Below, in pieces: positions 42,330 to 50,068 of a stretch of DNA of 64,000 bases; the first letter of the stretch is position 1; the number at the start of each line of letters is the position of its first letter. Below the pieces are notes generated by a model. The model was not told the origin of the DNA, did not search any database, and was given only the letters and a program-made list of their open reading frames with translations. The position numbers and the translations under genes are program-made. This DNA is from Oribacterium asaccharolyticum ACB7 (GTDB lineage: Bacteria > Bacillota > Clostridia > Lachnospirales > Lachnospiraceae): the NCBI RefSeq assembly GCF_000238075.1, contig NZ_JH414505.1, positions 405,904-469,903 on the forward strand, read 5' to 3'.

Positions 42330-43571
42330 TTACAAATAGAAAATTCCGCAAAGAATGGTCACAACCAGTCCGAAGATGATGCACATCGGGAAACCGCAAC
42401 GGAAATAGTCCTTAATGGAATAGCCGCCTGCCTCCCATACCAGGAGATTCGGAGCCGTTCCGAAAGGCGTCGCAAAGGCACCGGATGCGCAGACGGAAAC
42501 AGCCATGGCGGATGCCAGAGGGTTAATGCCTGCTGCCTGAGAAAGAAGAATGGCGATTGGCAGAACCAGTACCGTTGCCGAACTGTTCATCAGGAACTGC
42601 GTTACGAAAATCATCAGGAATGTAATCGCTCCGAGCAAAATGATGGGCGGAAAATGAGACAGAACGGGCTGCACCGCCTGAACCATGAATTCCGCAGCCT
42701 TTGTGGAGACCAGCGCCTTACTCAACGGGAAAATACCGCCTACGATAAAGACTGTCGAAGTCGGGAATGCTTTAACGGCTTCCTCCGCGGTAATGCAACC
42801 TGTCAACACAACCAAAATGGCTCCGATAACCCCGGCAATATGCATGGGAATAATATTGGTGGCCATGGAAACCAGTACACCGATAAAGATAACAGCCACG
42901 AGAAGCATCTTTCCGGGATTCTTTTCACTGACTCTGTTTACCGCAGCACTTTCTACATCCTTTTCCGGAAGAAGTTTTACGCCGAAAAAGCACATATACA
43001 GAATACCGATGATAAGGAGCGGTAAACCGATTTTTGTATACTCAAAAAACCCGAATTCACGAAGTCCGTTGTCCTTTAAAATACCGTTTGCCACGATATG
43101 GGGCGTTGTTCCGACAAGGGTAACGGTTCCGCCAAGAGATGCAAAATAGGCAAGAGCCATAAGAAGCTTGGACTTCTTGACATTTGCCTTGTCTGCCATG
43201 GAGCCTACAATCGGCATAAGGCAGGCCGTTGAACCGGTATCATTTAAGAAAGAAGAAAGACCGCCGGCAACAATGCCCGTCCCCAGGATTAGACCCTTTT
43301 CCGTCTTTCCGAGGAGTCCGATGATTTTTCCGCCGAGGAATTCCGCAAGACCCGTTTTAAAGAAGGCTTCACCGACCACAACGAGTCCCATAAAGAATAC
43401 AACCGTAGTATTTCCGAAATCCGAGTAAGCTTCCTTCGGATCAATAACACCCGCTATGGCAAGCACGGCCGGAATTGCAGCTCCGAGAATGACCATGGGA
43501 ACCTTTTGCCAAACCAGTAAAATCAATGTAATCAAGAATACTACGCAAGTAAATGTAGCTTGCCAAGTCAT
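42330..43571 (-). CDS. SLC13/DASS-type anion permease
   Basis: 413-residue membrane protein with ten or eleven hydrophobic segments. SLC13/DASS and ArsB-like features: GNTTVVFFMGLVVVGEAFFK, GLSSFLNDTGSTACLMPIVG (first SNT-like motif), SLGGTVTLVGTTPHIVANGI, and the second-half MNSSATVLVLPIAILLSQAA and FATPFGTAPNLLVWEAGGYS. It probably imports an anionic compound with Na+ or H+. It overlaps the start of the third URO-D gene region by 4 bp, so transport and that enzyme share a substrate. No Cys-rich metal-binding part, so arsenite export is unlikely. Confidence 0.86.
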   Translation of the reverse strand: MTWQATFTCVVFLITLILLVWQKVPMVILGAAIPAVLAIAGVIDPKEAYSDFGNTTVVFFMGLVVVGEAFFKTGLAEFLGGKIIGLLGKTEKGLILGTGIVAGGLSSFLNDTGSTACLMPIVGSMADKANVKKSKLLMALAYFASLGGTVTLVGTTPHIVANGILKDNGLREFGFFEYTKIGLPLLIIGILYMCFFGVKLLPEKDVESAAVNRVSEKNPGKMLLVAVIFIGVLVSMATNIIPMHIAGVIGAILVVLTGCITAEEAVKAFPTSTVFIVGGIFPLSKALVSTKAAEFMVQAVQPVLSHFPPIILLGAITFLMIFVTQFLMNSSATVLVLPIAILLSQAAGINPLASAMAVSVCASGAFATPFGTAPNLLVWEAGGYSIKDYFRCGFPMCIIFGLVVTILCGIFYL

Positions 43572-44599
43572 ACGGTCTCCTTTCCCGCCTCTATAAAAGC
43601 TTTGAGTTCTTCATCGTAGGTATTGAGTGCAAGGGAACAATCCGGTGCAAGGAAGAAGGGAATACCCTTCATCCGCTTTACGGCGTCTCTCGTTCGAAGG
43701 TTGATTTCTATCTCCTTATGTTGCCCGAATAACCGCTCATCACAGCCCCCCATGGGTGTGATTTTCGGATCCAGCCACTCTTTCGAGCTGTCTAAAGAGG
43801 GATTTCCTATTGCACTTTCCGGCCAGTGTAAAATATCAATCGGATAATGGGCAAAATACTCCGGATGCACATAGATTCCGCAGGCATGCACCATCAGTTT
43901 CATAGGACGCATCGCCTCGAAAACCTCAAAATCATAGGGCTTCACAAATTCTTCCCACTCGGAATAATGAAGGTAAGAGTCACGGGACAATCCGGTCGCC
44001 CCATAGAATACGCCGAAGGTTCCGGCTTTCTTTAGCTCTTCCGCATAATTCTGCAGTGTTTTTGTAATCACTTTTAGCGCGTGATGCACCTTTTCCGGAT
44101 GATTTTTCATCGTTTGCACAAGCAAATCCTCGCGGCTTGCTTCCCGGTATCTGCCGATCGGATTGATATTGCAGATTTTTTGTAAGATACTGGTCGGACA
44201 CATGATTGTTTGGAAAATCGGAATCTCATCTCCTACCTTTTCCCGTATTTTCCGAATCACTTCCGCCTGTTCCTGAAAGATTTTATGACTCCCGGATACT
44301 TCCGTAAGTGCGTCAAAATCGGATTCCTTCTCAATCGGTGCTTTAATGCAGGTCGGAAGAACTCCCGCGTATTTCGTATAATCAAACTCCGCTCCGAAAG
44401 CTTCTTCATAATAAGAGGCTCTGGGCTGTAATTTCATGTAATCGAAATCCCACTTTTCCTGCCAGTTCAACATCGCTTCCACAAAGGGATCCACTCCATC
44501 GTGCTCCGATTCCGTAAAATGTCTCCATGCGGAAATCGGCGGCCTGTCTACCGCTTCTCTTTCGAGTACGGCAAGGACTCGTTCCTTTTTACTTAACAT
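43568..44599 (-). CDS. URO-D-family putative zinc methyltransferase C
   Basis: 343 residues. URO-D superfamily with start MLSKKERVLAVLEREAVDRP (typical MtaA/HemE N-terminus), MKLQPRASYYEEAFG, GATGLSRDSYLHYSEWEEFV, the zinc-like MVHACGIYVHPEYFAHYPID, and FFLAPDCSLALNT with the distal Cys. I chose the ATG at 44599 behind GGAGGAGA; the longer frame adds nine residues only. It precedes and overlaps an SLC13-type permease gene. It differs from paralogues A and B in most positions, so it may act on another substrate. Confidence 0.82.
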   Translation of the reverse strand: MLSKKERVLAVLEREAVDRPPISAWRHFTESEHDGVDPFVEAMLNWQEKWDFDYMKLQPRASYYEEAFGAEFDYTKYAGVLPTCIKAPIEKESDFDALTEVSGSHKIFQEQAEVIRKIREKVGDEIPIFQTIMCPTSILQKICNINPIGRYREASREDLLVQTMKNHPEKVHHALKVITKTLQNYAEELKKAGTFGVFYGATGLSRDSYLHYSEWEEFVKPYDFEVFEAMRPMKLMVHACGIYVHPEYFAHYPIDILHWPESAIGNPSLDSSKEWLDPKITPMGGCDERLFGQHKEIEINLRTRDAVKRMKGIPFFLAPDCSLALNTYDEELKAFIEAGKETV

Positions 44600-44717
44600 A
44601 GGCTCTCCTCCTAAAACCCAAGACAACGAGTTACAAAAAACAAGCTTAATTATAGATTCTATTTTAAAAAAATATAGTTTTTCTGCCCATTCTTAATAAA
44701 TTTAATTTTTTGCACTA

Positions 44718-44756
44718 AAAAAGATACCTCATCCATAAAGAATGAGGCATCTTTTT
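44718..44756 (-). terminator. Terminator after lon
   Basis: AAAAAGATACCTCAT (44718-44732) pairs with ATGAGGCATCTTTTT (44742-44756) with one mismatch; a T run follows on the minus strand, about 20 bp past the lon stop. Confidence 0.88.
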
Positions 44757-44774
44757 GAACAATTTTCTCTTTTT

Positions 44775-47321
44775 CTAAACGACTTCCAGTCCGGATTTCG
44801 TGTATTTTATCTCACAAAGTTCCAAGCCTTCTTCCACTGTCTTTACCGGAAGAATCTGCAGCTTCTCCTTGACCTCATCCGGAACGTCCCGAAGATCATC
44901 TTCGTTTGCCTTCGGAATCAGAACGGTCTTTACACCGGCACGTTCCGCCGCCATGAGCTTTTCCGGAAGTCCGCCGATGGGGTTCACCAAGCCTTCCAGA
45001 GAAACCTCTCCGGTCATGGCAATCCGCGGACTGACAGCCTGTCCCGTCACTAAAGAGGCAAGGGCAATAGTAAGCGTAATTCCCGCTGAGGGTCCGTCCT
45101 TCGGAGTTGCCCCGTCCGGAACGTGAATATGCAAATCATTTTCCTTAAAGAGCTTCGCCTTATCGGGGAACATGGACTTTACCAAGCTGATGGCAATCTG
45201 TGCAGACTCCTTCATCACATCGCCGAGCTGTCCGGTGATATTCAGCTTCCCTTCACCCTTCGTGAACATACTTTCGATATAGAGGATTTCTCCGCCTACC
45301 GCGGTCCAGGCAAGACCTGTAACAATCCCCGGCTTTCCTTCTTCCTTTACTTCTCTTCTATGCAGCGGGTTCATGTCCAGATATTCTCTAAGGTCTCCCT
45401 TTCCTACGGAAATCTTCTCTCCCTTCCCCTTAACAAGATGGACCGCCGCAATGCGGCATAAGGTATCCAGTCTCTTCTTTAAGCCTCTGACGCCGGCTTC
45501 TCTCGTATAATCGGAGATAATATTTTCCAGGGCTTCGTCCGTAATTTCCACATTTTCCTGTTGTAAACCTACCCCCTTTAAGGACTTTCGAAGGAGGTGG
45601 CGCTTTGCAATCTCAAACTTTTCTTTCGGAGTATAACCCTGATACTGGATGACTTCCATACGATTTAAGAGCGGCGCCGGTATGGTATCCAGAGAATTTG
45701 CCGTACAGATAAAGAGCACATCGGACAGATCATAAGGCACATTCATGTAGTGGTCGGTAAAAGTATTATTCTGCTCCGGATCCAAAACCTCAAGAAGGGC
45801 CGCAGCTGGATCACCGTTATAGGAGGCGGAAAGCTTATCCACCTCATCCAGTACCATGACCGGATTGGAAACACCTGCCTTTTGTATGCCGTCCATGATT
45901 CGACCGGGCATGGCACCGAGATAGGTTCTTCTGTGCCCGCGAATGTCCGCCTCGTCTCGTACACCGCCAAGACTCACGCGAACATATTTTCTTCCCAGCG
46001 CTTTCGCAATGCTCTTTCCGATACTGGTTTTCCCTGTACCGGGAGCTCCCACAAAGAGAAGAATGGAGCCGGACTGCTGCTTCTTCAGATTCATGACCGC
46101 AATCTGCTGAATCATCCTTTCCTTAACCTTCTTTAAGCCGAAATGGTCCTCCGATAAAATCTTCTCCGCCTCATCCAGGTCAATTTCCTTCTGTTCTTCC
46201 TTCTTCCAGGAAAGTCCGGTCACAAAATCCAGATAATCATAGAGCATACCGGCTTCCTGTCCGTTCGTCCCCTCATTCTTCAGTCGATTTAAAATCTTTC
46301 CGGCTTCCTTCTTTGCCGTTTCATTCATCCCGGCTTCCGCAATACGCAGCTCAAACTTTCGAAGGTCGGAAACCTTCTCCGGATGCATCTCATCCAGCTC
46401 TTTCTGGAGGTAATCAATCTGTTTCTGGAGCGCCTGCTCCTTATACAGCTTCTGATAATCTTCCTGCTGCTGGGTTCTTGCATCGGTGGTAACCTTCGTC
46501 ACCTCGATATATTCATAGATTATCTGCTCCAGCATTTTCGTGCGGACGGAAAGTCTATCCTCCTGCAAAACGCGATATCTTTCTTCATTGTTGAGACTTA
46601 GCCAGGGAGAAAGCACACACGCCACCTCCTGTATCGCCTGATGGTGGTCGATCATCCCCGCCATGACTTTTCCTGCATGGAAGCGCTCCACCAAGCCTTT
46701 TAACTCCTCTTTAATCTCCTGTAATTTCTTAGCCGCTTCCTCTCGATCCACATCTTCCACATCATATAAGGGCGTGGTTTGCAAAAGGAGCGGTTCACCT
46801 TCCACCTGAGAAAGTGCATCAATACGCACTCGATTTCCGGTTTCCACTACCGCATAACCGTCCTTACTGATTTCTTTAATCGTCCCTTCCACGCCGATAG
46901 GATGCACTTCTTCCTTGTGAAGTGCCCTGGTATCCACCTCATTTTTATGTAAAACGGCCAAAAGAAGCTTATCGCCCTCTTCTACCGTCTTTCCTGCCAA
47001 AGTCCTGAAATTATCAATCTGAAAATAAATATAGGAATTGGGCAAAATCATCATGTTGTAAACCGGTACTACTCGCATAGCCTGTCCTCCTCTGTCTTTT
47101 TCTTCTTCGGAAAATGCTTGCAAAGCCTCCCCTGTCTTTTCGTTTGACTTTGCCTGTTCAGCATTTTTATCCTCTTCTCCGCTCTTCTTCTCCGAACAGG
47201 CCTCTCCCTTGGTCTTCGGAATTTCCCTGGAAATTGCGGAAATTCTTCCTTTTTTCTCTACTCCTTCTTCTCTTTTCTCTATCCATTTCTTTAGTGCTTC
47301 CACTAATTTATTCATTTTCAT
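44775..47321 (-). CDS. lon: ATP-dependent Lon protease
   Basis: 848 residues from the start chosen here. Order: a charged N-terminal segment, the LON domain beginning RVVPVYNMMILPNSYIYF, coiled-coil, AAA+ with Walker A LLFVGAPGTGKTSIGKSI and Walker B NPVMVLDEVDKLS, and the Ser-Lys protease domain with catalytic Ser in PKDGPSAGITLTIALASL and Lys near PEKLMAAERAG. Degrades misfolded and regulatory proteins. Start choice: ATG at 47321 lies 5 bases after AAAGGA; a second good start is ATG 47078 (GGAGG 7 bases before), which gives the usual 767-residue Lon. The apparent start at 47438 overlaps the CIRCE element and is rejected. Heat-shock control by HrcA is likely. Confidence 0.94.
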   Translation of the reverse strand: MKMNKLVEALKKWIEKREEGVEKKGRISAISREIPKTKGEACSEKKSGEEDKNAEQAKSNEKTGEALQAFSEEEKDRGGQAMRVVPVYNMMILPNSYIYFQIDNFRTLAGKTVEEGDKLLLAVLHKNEVDTRALHKEEVHPIGVEGTIKEISKDGYAVVETGNRVRIDALSQVEGEPLLLQTTPLYDVEDVDREEAAKKLQEIKEELKGLVERFHAGKVMAGMIDHHQAIQEVACVLSPWLSLNNEERYRVLQEDRLSVRTKMLEQIIYEYIEVTKVTTDARTQQQEDYQKLYKEQALQKQIDYLQKELDEMHPEKVSDLRKFELRIAEAGMNETAKKEAGKILNRLKNEGTNGQEAGMLYDYLDFVTGLSWKKEEQKEIDLDEAEKILSEDHFGLKKVKERMIQQIAVMNLKKQQSGSILLFVGAPGTGKTSIGKSIAKALGRKYVRVSLGGVRDEADIRGHRRTYLGAMPGRIMDGIQKAGVSNPVMVLDEVDKLSASYNGDPAAALLEVLDPEQNNTFTDHYMNVPYDLSDVLFICTANSLDTIPAPLLNRMEVIQYQGYTPKEKFEIAKRHLLRKSLKGVGLQQENVEITDEALENIISDYTREAGVRGLKKRLDTLCRIAAVHLVKGKGEKISVGKGDLREYLDMNPLHRREVKEEGKPGIVTGLAWTAVGGEILYIESMFTKGEGKLNITGQLGDVMKESAQIAISLVKSMFPDKAKLFKENDLHIHVPDGATPKDGPSAGITLTIALASLVTGQAVSPRIAMTGEVSLEGLVNPIGGLPEKLMAAERAGVKTVLIPKANEDDLRDVPDEVKEKLQILPVKTVEEGLELCEIKYTKSGLEVV

Positions 47322-47431
47322 ACCCATCCTTTTGAAAGGCGAAACGGAAACTCGAGAATCCCTCCGCCATGTCTTTCCTATCCGGCGAGAAACTCTTCCG
47401 GAGTACCTTCTTCTTGCCCTTCGAAACCCTG

Positions 47432-47458
47432 TTAGCAATCATATAGTTCGAGTGCTAA
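47432..47458. promoter_or_regulatory. CIRCE-like HrcA operator upstream of lon
   Basis: TTAGCAATC, nine bases, GAGTGCTAA: one mismatch from the CIRCE consensus TTAGCACTC-N9-GAGTGCTAA. It lies just downstream of the -35 TTGACA at 47497-47492 (minus strand), where HrcA would block transcription of lon. Confidence 0.9.
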
Positions 47459-47473
47459 CGTTCTCTACAGAGT

Positions 47474-47497
47474 ATCACCCGCCCCTATCCCTGTCAA
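47474..47497 (-). promoter_or_regulatory. Probable lon promoter
   Basis: Minus strand: perfect -35 TTGACA at 47497-47492, followed about 15-17 bp later by GATACTCT as a weak -10. The transcript would start just before the CIRCE element. The rest of the 47322-47702 gap contains no gene that I can support. Confidence 0.62.
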
Positions 47498-47649
47498 GGT
47501 TTTTAGAAATTGTTTATATCCACAAAAAGACCGGACTCCAAGCTTTCCGAGTGTAGGGATAACCGGAATGCCGTAAGACTAATAGTAGGCGCAATCAGTC
47601 TTGACCGGTACACATTCCAAATCTTCATCTACATTCCATATAAAAAGTC

Positions 47650-47682
47650 TTGACATACTTATTTTGCACGTGTATAACACGT
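47650..47682 (+). promoter_or_regulatory. Promoter and palindromic operator of the hic island
   Basis: -35 TTGACA (47650-47655), 17-bp spacer, -10 TATAAC (47673-47678). The palindrome ACGTGTATAACACGT (47668-47682) covers the -10. HicB-type antitoxins commonly repress their own promoter; this is the likely operator. Confidence 0.82.
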
Positions 47683-47702
47683 ATTAAGAGAGGAGAAAGA
47701 AA

Positions 47703-47888
47703 ATGAAAGTTTCAGAACTAAGTAAACTCTTGAAGAAAAATGGTTGCTACCTAGTAGAACATGGTAAAGAACATGATGAATGATACAGTGAAATCACAAG
47801 GAAAAGCTTCAGACTACCGAGACACCAATCAAAAGAGATAGCAACCGGAACACTAAACAGAATTTTAAAGGATGCGGGGCTGAGATAG
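47703..47888 (+). pseudogene. HicA toxin gene interrupted by an in-frame TGA
   Basis: The 61-codon frame reads MKVSELSKLLKKNGCYLVEH, then GKEHDE, a TGA at 47781-47783, and resumes without frame change as YSEITRKSFRLPRHQSKEIA and TGTLNRILKDAGLR. This is a HicA mRNA-interferase (dsRBD-like fold; catalytic His in the GxxH segment). The stop sits where the family often has Trp or Tyr (the WYSPITGK position), so the toxin is inactivated after about 26 residues. AAGAGAGGAGAAAG precedes the ATG. Its antitoxin gene follows intact 25 bp downstream. Confidence 0.85.
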
Positions 47889-47913
47889 CCCCTCTTCCGG
47901 AAGGAGAAAATAT

Positions 47914-48300
47914 ATGAAATACGTTTATCCGGCAGTATTTACACCTGAAGACAATGGACAATTTTCCGTAAACTTCCCAGACTTGGAAAGTTGCTACACC
48001 TGTGGAGACGACTTAGGTGATGCCCTCTATATGGCAGAAGATGTCTTGGCCATGACCTTAGTTAGTTATGAGGATAAAGGCTTGTCTATTCCGGCACCCT
48101 CCGAAAAACTTCCCTTAGAGGCTGGAGAATTTCAGAACTTTATAGCCTGTGATACAGAGATCTACAGAAAACAGAATTTGAACAAAGCCGTAAAAAAAAC
48201 ACTCACTATTCCGGAATGGCTGAATGAAAAGGCCTTAGCACAAGGTATAAACTTCTCGCAGGTACTGCAGGAAGCTTTAATGGAGAGATTACAGGCTTAG
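47914..48300 (+). CDS. hicB: HicB-type antitoxin 1
   Basis: 128 residues. N-terminal partial RNase H-like HicB fold MKYVYPAVFTPEDNGQFSVN with LESCYTCGDDLGDALYMAED, and a C-terminal ribbon-helix-helix or HTH part LTIPEWLNEKALAQGINFSQ. It should neutralise the HicA of the same pair and bind the operator upstream. Because the adjacent hicA is interrupted, this antitoxin may survive to counter related toxins. Very similar in its C-terminus to the second HicB of the island (ALAQGINFSQVLQEAL shared), so the two pairs are paralogous duplicates. Confidence 0.92.
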   Translation: MKYVYPAVFTPEDNGQFSVNFPDLESCYTCGDDLGDALYMAEDVLAMTLVSYEDKGLSIPAPSEKLPLEAGEFQNFIACDTEIYRKQNLNKAVKKTLTIPEWLNEKALAQGINFSQVLQEALMERLQA

Positions 48301-48372
48301 GGTTATGCGTATTGACTTAATGCGTGTTCCTGGGATAGACTATACCTAAAGAAATAGAGAGGGGAAAGTATT

Positions 48373-48567
48373 ATGCCGAAGAAAGCCAAGGAAATGGAAA
48401 GAATCATATTAAAAGACGGCTGGTACCTTGTAAGTCAAGAAGGCTCACACAGGCAGTACAAGCACCCGATTAAAAAGGGCAAGGTAACAATCCCCTTCCA
48501 CACTAAGGAGCTTACTAAGTTTACCGAGTGTTCTATCTACAAACAAGCAGGAATAGAGAGGAGCTAA
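48373..48567 (+). CDS. hicA: HicA-type toxin 2
   Basis: 64 residues, complete HicA mRNA interferase: EMERIILKDGWYLVSQEGSH with the catalytic His in GSHRQYKHPIKKGKVTIPFH, ending SIYKQAGIERS. Inactivates translation by cleaving mRNA when HicB is lost. AGAGAGGGGAAAG precedes the ATG. hicB 2 begins 2 bp after its stop, so the pair is one unit. TTGACT and a TAGACTATAC segment 40-70 bp upstream suggest its own promoter. Confidence 0.92.
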   Translation: MPKKAKEMERIILKDGWYLVSQEGSHRQYKHPIKKGKVTIPFHTKELTKFTECSIYKQAGIERS

Positions 48568-48569
48568 CC

Positions 48570-48992
48570 ATGTTAAGTATATATCCGGCAATATTTTACA
48601 AAGAAGACGACGGGAGATATTCCGTTTTATTCCCCGATTTTGATGTTGCGACCTGTGGAAACGATTTAAACGATGCCATGAACATGGCTGTTGAGTGCTT
48701 AGCTTTACAGCTTGTTGGTTTGAAACGTGACGGCGATCCATTCCCTGTCTCCTCTCCTGTTGATACAGTAGATCCTGTTGCCTATGCAGAAGAATTGGGG
48801 GCAGGTAAGCCGTCGGATTATTTTGTAAATCTTATCAGTGTTGATGCTGATGAGTATGCAAAGTTACACTTCAATAAGTCTGTGCGAAAAAACCTCACTA
48901 TCCCCGTGTGGCTGAATGAGAAAGCCTTAGCACAAGGTATAAACTTTTCCCAAGTACTACAGGAGGCTTTACTGGAGAGATTAGGAGGATAG
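48570..48992 (+). CDS. hicB: HicB-type antitoxin 2
   Basis: 140 residues. MLSIYPAIFYKEDDGRYSVL with FPDFDVATCGNDLNDAMNMA in the HicB fold; the C-terminal KNLTIPVWLNEKALAQGINF and following SQVLQEALLERLGG form the DNA-binding part. Start at 48570 follows GAGAGGAG. The last ~30 residues are nearly identical to HicB 1, showing recent duplication or conversion between the pairs. Confidence 0.92.
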   Translation: MLSIYPAIFYKEDDGRYSVLFPDFDVATCGNDLNDAMNMAVECLALQLVGLKRDGDPFPVSSPVDTVDPVAYAEELGAGKPSDYFVNLISVDADEYAKLHFNKSVRKNLTIPVWLNEKALAQGINFSQVLQEALLERLGG

Positions 48993-49005
48993 GGGGATTA
49001 ATACT

Positions 49006-49266
49006 ATGCCAACAATATCTATGTTTTATGGAATCATTATCAGAATGTATAACAATGGGGAACACAATCCACCCCATTTCCATGCAAGCTATCAAGGCTA
49101 CTATGCTACTTTCACTTTGGACGGAGACCTTATAGAAGGTGAAATACCAAAGAAACAAATTAAATTAATTAGCGCTTGGGCTGAAATCCATAAGGACGAA
49201 CTGCTTGCAAATTGGGACTTAGCAATATCAGAGCAGCCACTTTACAAAATAGATCCACTAAAATAA
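49006..49266 (+). CDS. DUF4160 protein
   Basis: 86 residues: ISMFYGIIIRMYNNGEHNPP then HFHASYQGYYATFTLDGDLI, the DUF4160 hallmark with the HNPPHFH histidine cluster. These small proteins occur with DUF2442 partners and near toxin-antitoxin genes. The stop is 15 bp before the DUF2442 start, so the pair is probably one module. Function unknown; a toxin-antitoxin-like role is suspected from context. Confidence 0.85.
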   Translation: MPTISMFYGIIIRMYNNGEHNPPHFHASYQGYYATFTLDGDLIEGEIPKKQIKLISAWAEIHKDELLANWDLAISEQPLYKIDPLK

Positions 49267-49281
49267 AAGGAGGACAACACT

Positions 49282-49518
49282 ATGCATATTCCAAAGTGGA
49301 TAGTTAAAGATGTTCAAGTAGCAAAAAACCATAAGCTTCTGCTTACTTTTATAGACGGTAAAAAAGGAATTTTCGACTTTCTTCCGCAACTTCACAAACC
49401 GATATACGAGAAACTTAAAAATGAGGATTTCTTTTCTACGGCTCACGTCGAGGACGGAACTGTAGTATGGGATGATGAAACGGACATAGCGCCGGAATAC
49501 CTATACGAGAATTCATAG
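49282..49518 (+). CDS. DUF2442 protein
   Basis: 78 residues: WIVKDVQVAKNHKLLLTFID, GKKGIFDFLPQL, and the end VVWDDETDIAPEYLYENS with the family's typical WDDETDIAPE. AAAGGAGGAC precedes the ATG. It partners the DUF4160 gene. It is usually a DNA-associated small domain found beside DUF4160. Function unproven. Confidence 0.88.
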   Translation: MHIPKWIVKDVQVAKNHKLLLTFIDGKKGIFDFLPQLHKPIYEKLKNEDFFSTAHVEDGTVVWDDETDIAPEYLYENS

Positions 49519-49527
49519 GAGGCAAGT

Positions 49528-49703
49528 ATGAATAAACTTCCTAAAGGCGTTGACCAGCTTCCTTCCGGGAAGTATCGGCTTAGAAAAATGGTAAATGGGC
49601 AGATGCTTACGCCTTATTTGAGGAGCAGCCCACACAAAGAGAAGTGATGAGAGTTGTAAAAGCATCTTACAAAAAAGGAAGTAAAAACAAGCAAAAACGC
49701 TAG
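49528..49703 (+). pseudogene. Frameshifted N-terminal fragment, possibly of an integrase arm-binding domain
   Basis: After AGGAGGCAAGT the ATG begins MNKLPKGVDQLPSGKYRLRK and MVNGQMLT; the frame then changes and continues as LFEEQPTQREVMRVVKASYK, ending at TAG 49701-49703. SGKYRxRKMVNG followed by a segment like KPTQREV resembles the three-strand arm-binding N-terminus of tyrosine integrases or phage proteins. The rest of such a protein is absent. It lies just before a tRNA-Ser gene, a usual integration site. Assignment is tentative. Confidence 0.45.
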
Positions 49704-49739
49704 ACCACAAGCCATTAAAGGCTTAAAATCTAGCGTTTT
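49694..49739 (+). terminator. Terminator of the hic/DUF island
   Basis: AAAACGCTAGA (49694-49704) pairs with TCTAGCGTTTT (49729-49739), with an inner AAGCC...GGCTT hairpin. Ends in a T run; also stops the fragment gene at 49528. Confidence 0.82.
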
Positions 49740-49746
49740 AAAATCA

Positions 49747-49834
49747 CGGAGATGGAGGGATTTGAACCCTCGCGCCGGTTACCCGACCTACCGCATTTCG
49801 AGTGCGGACCCTTCAACCACTTGGGTACATCTCC
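49747..49834 (-). tRNA. tRNA-Ser (CGA)
   Basis: 88-base cloverleaf on the minus strand. Acceptor GGAGATG/CATCTCC with discriminator G, anticodon stem CCGCA/TGCGG with loop CTCGAAA (anticodon CGA), long variable arm typical of tRNA-Ser, and T arm with GGTTCAAATCC. No CCA encoded. A tRNA-Leu follows 60 bp away in the same direction. Confidence 0.95.
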
Positions 49835-49897
49835 ATATTCTGCACAGGAAAGGTATAAAAAAACCGGCGAGATCTCTCACCGATTATTCTCCTTTGC

Positions 49898-49983
49898 TGC
49901 CGGCGACCGGGGTCGAACCGGTATGAGATTTATGTCCCGCAGGATTTTAAGTCCTGTGCGTCTACCTATTCCGCCACGCCGGC
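49898..49983 (-). tRNA. tRNA-Leu (UAA)
   Basis: 86-base cloverleaf on the minus strand. Acceptor GCCGGCG/CGCCGGC with discriminator A, anticodon stem CAGGA/TCCTG around loop CTTAAAA (anticodon TAA), long variable arm, and T arm GGTTCGACCCC. Upstream of tRNA-Ser on the same strand, so the two are probably one transcript. Confidence 0.95.
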
Positions 49984-50068
49984 AAGTTAAGACTGCTCCT
50001 AACTGTGTCGCTTCTATTGCAACAGACTAATGATACAGAATGAACATCCCTTTGTCAATATTTTTTTA

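Noticed and set aside
42330..43571. Arsenite efflux pump ArsB
   Set aside because: The two-half repeat with NDTGSTA and NSSATV motifs fits SLC13/DASS as well or better, and no arsenic genes are adjacent.
44775..47438. Lon start at 47438
   Set aside because: That codon lies inside the CIRCE element and the encoded Arg-rich N-terminus (RRARRRYSGRVSRR) is not Lon-like; starts at 47321 or 47078 have proper ribosome binding sites.
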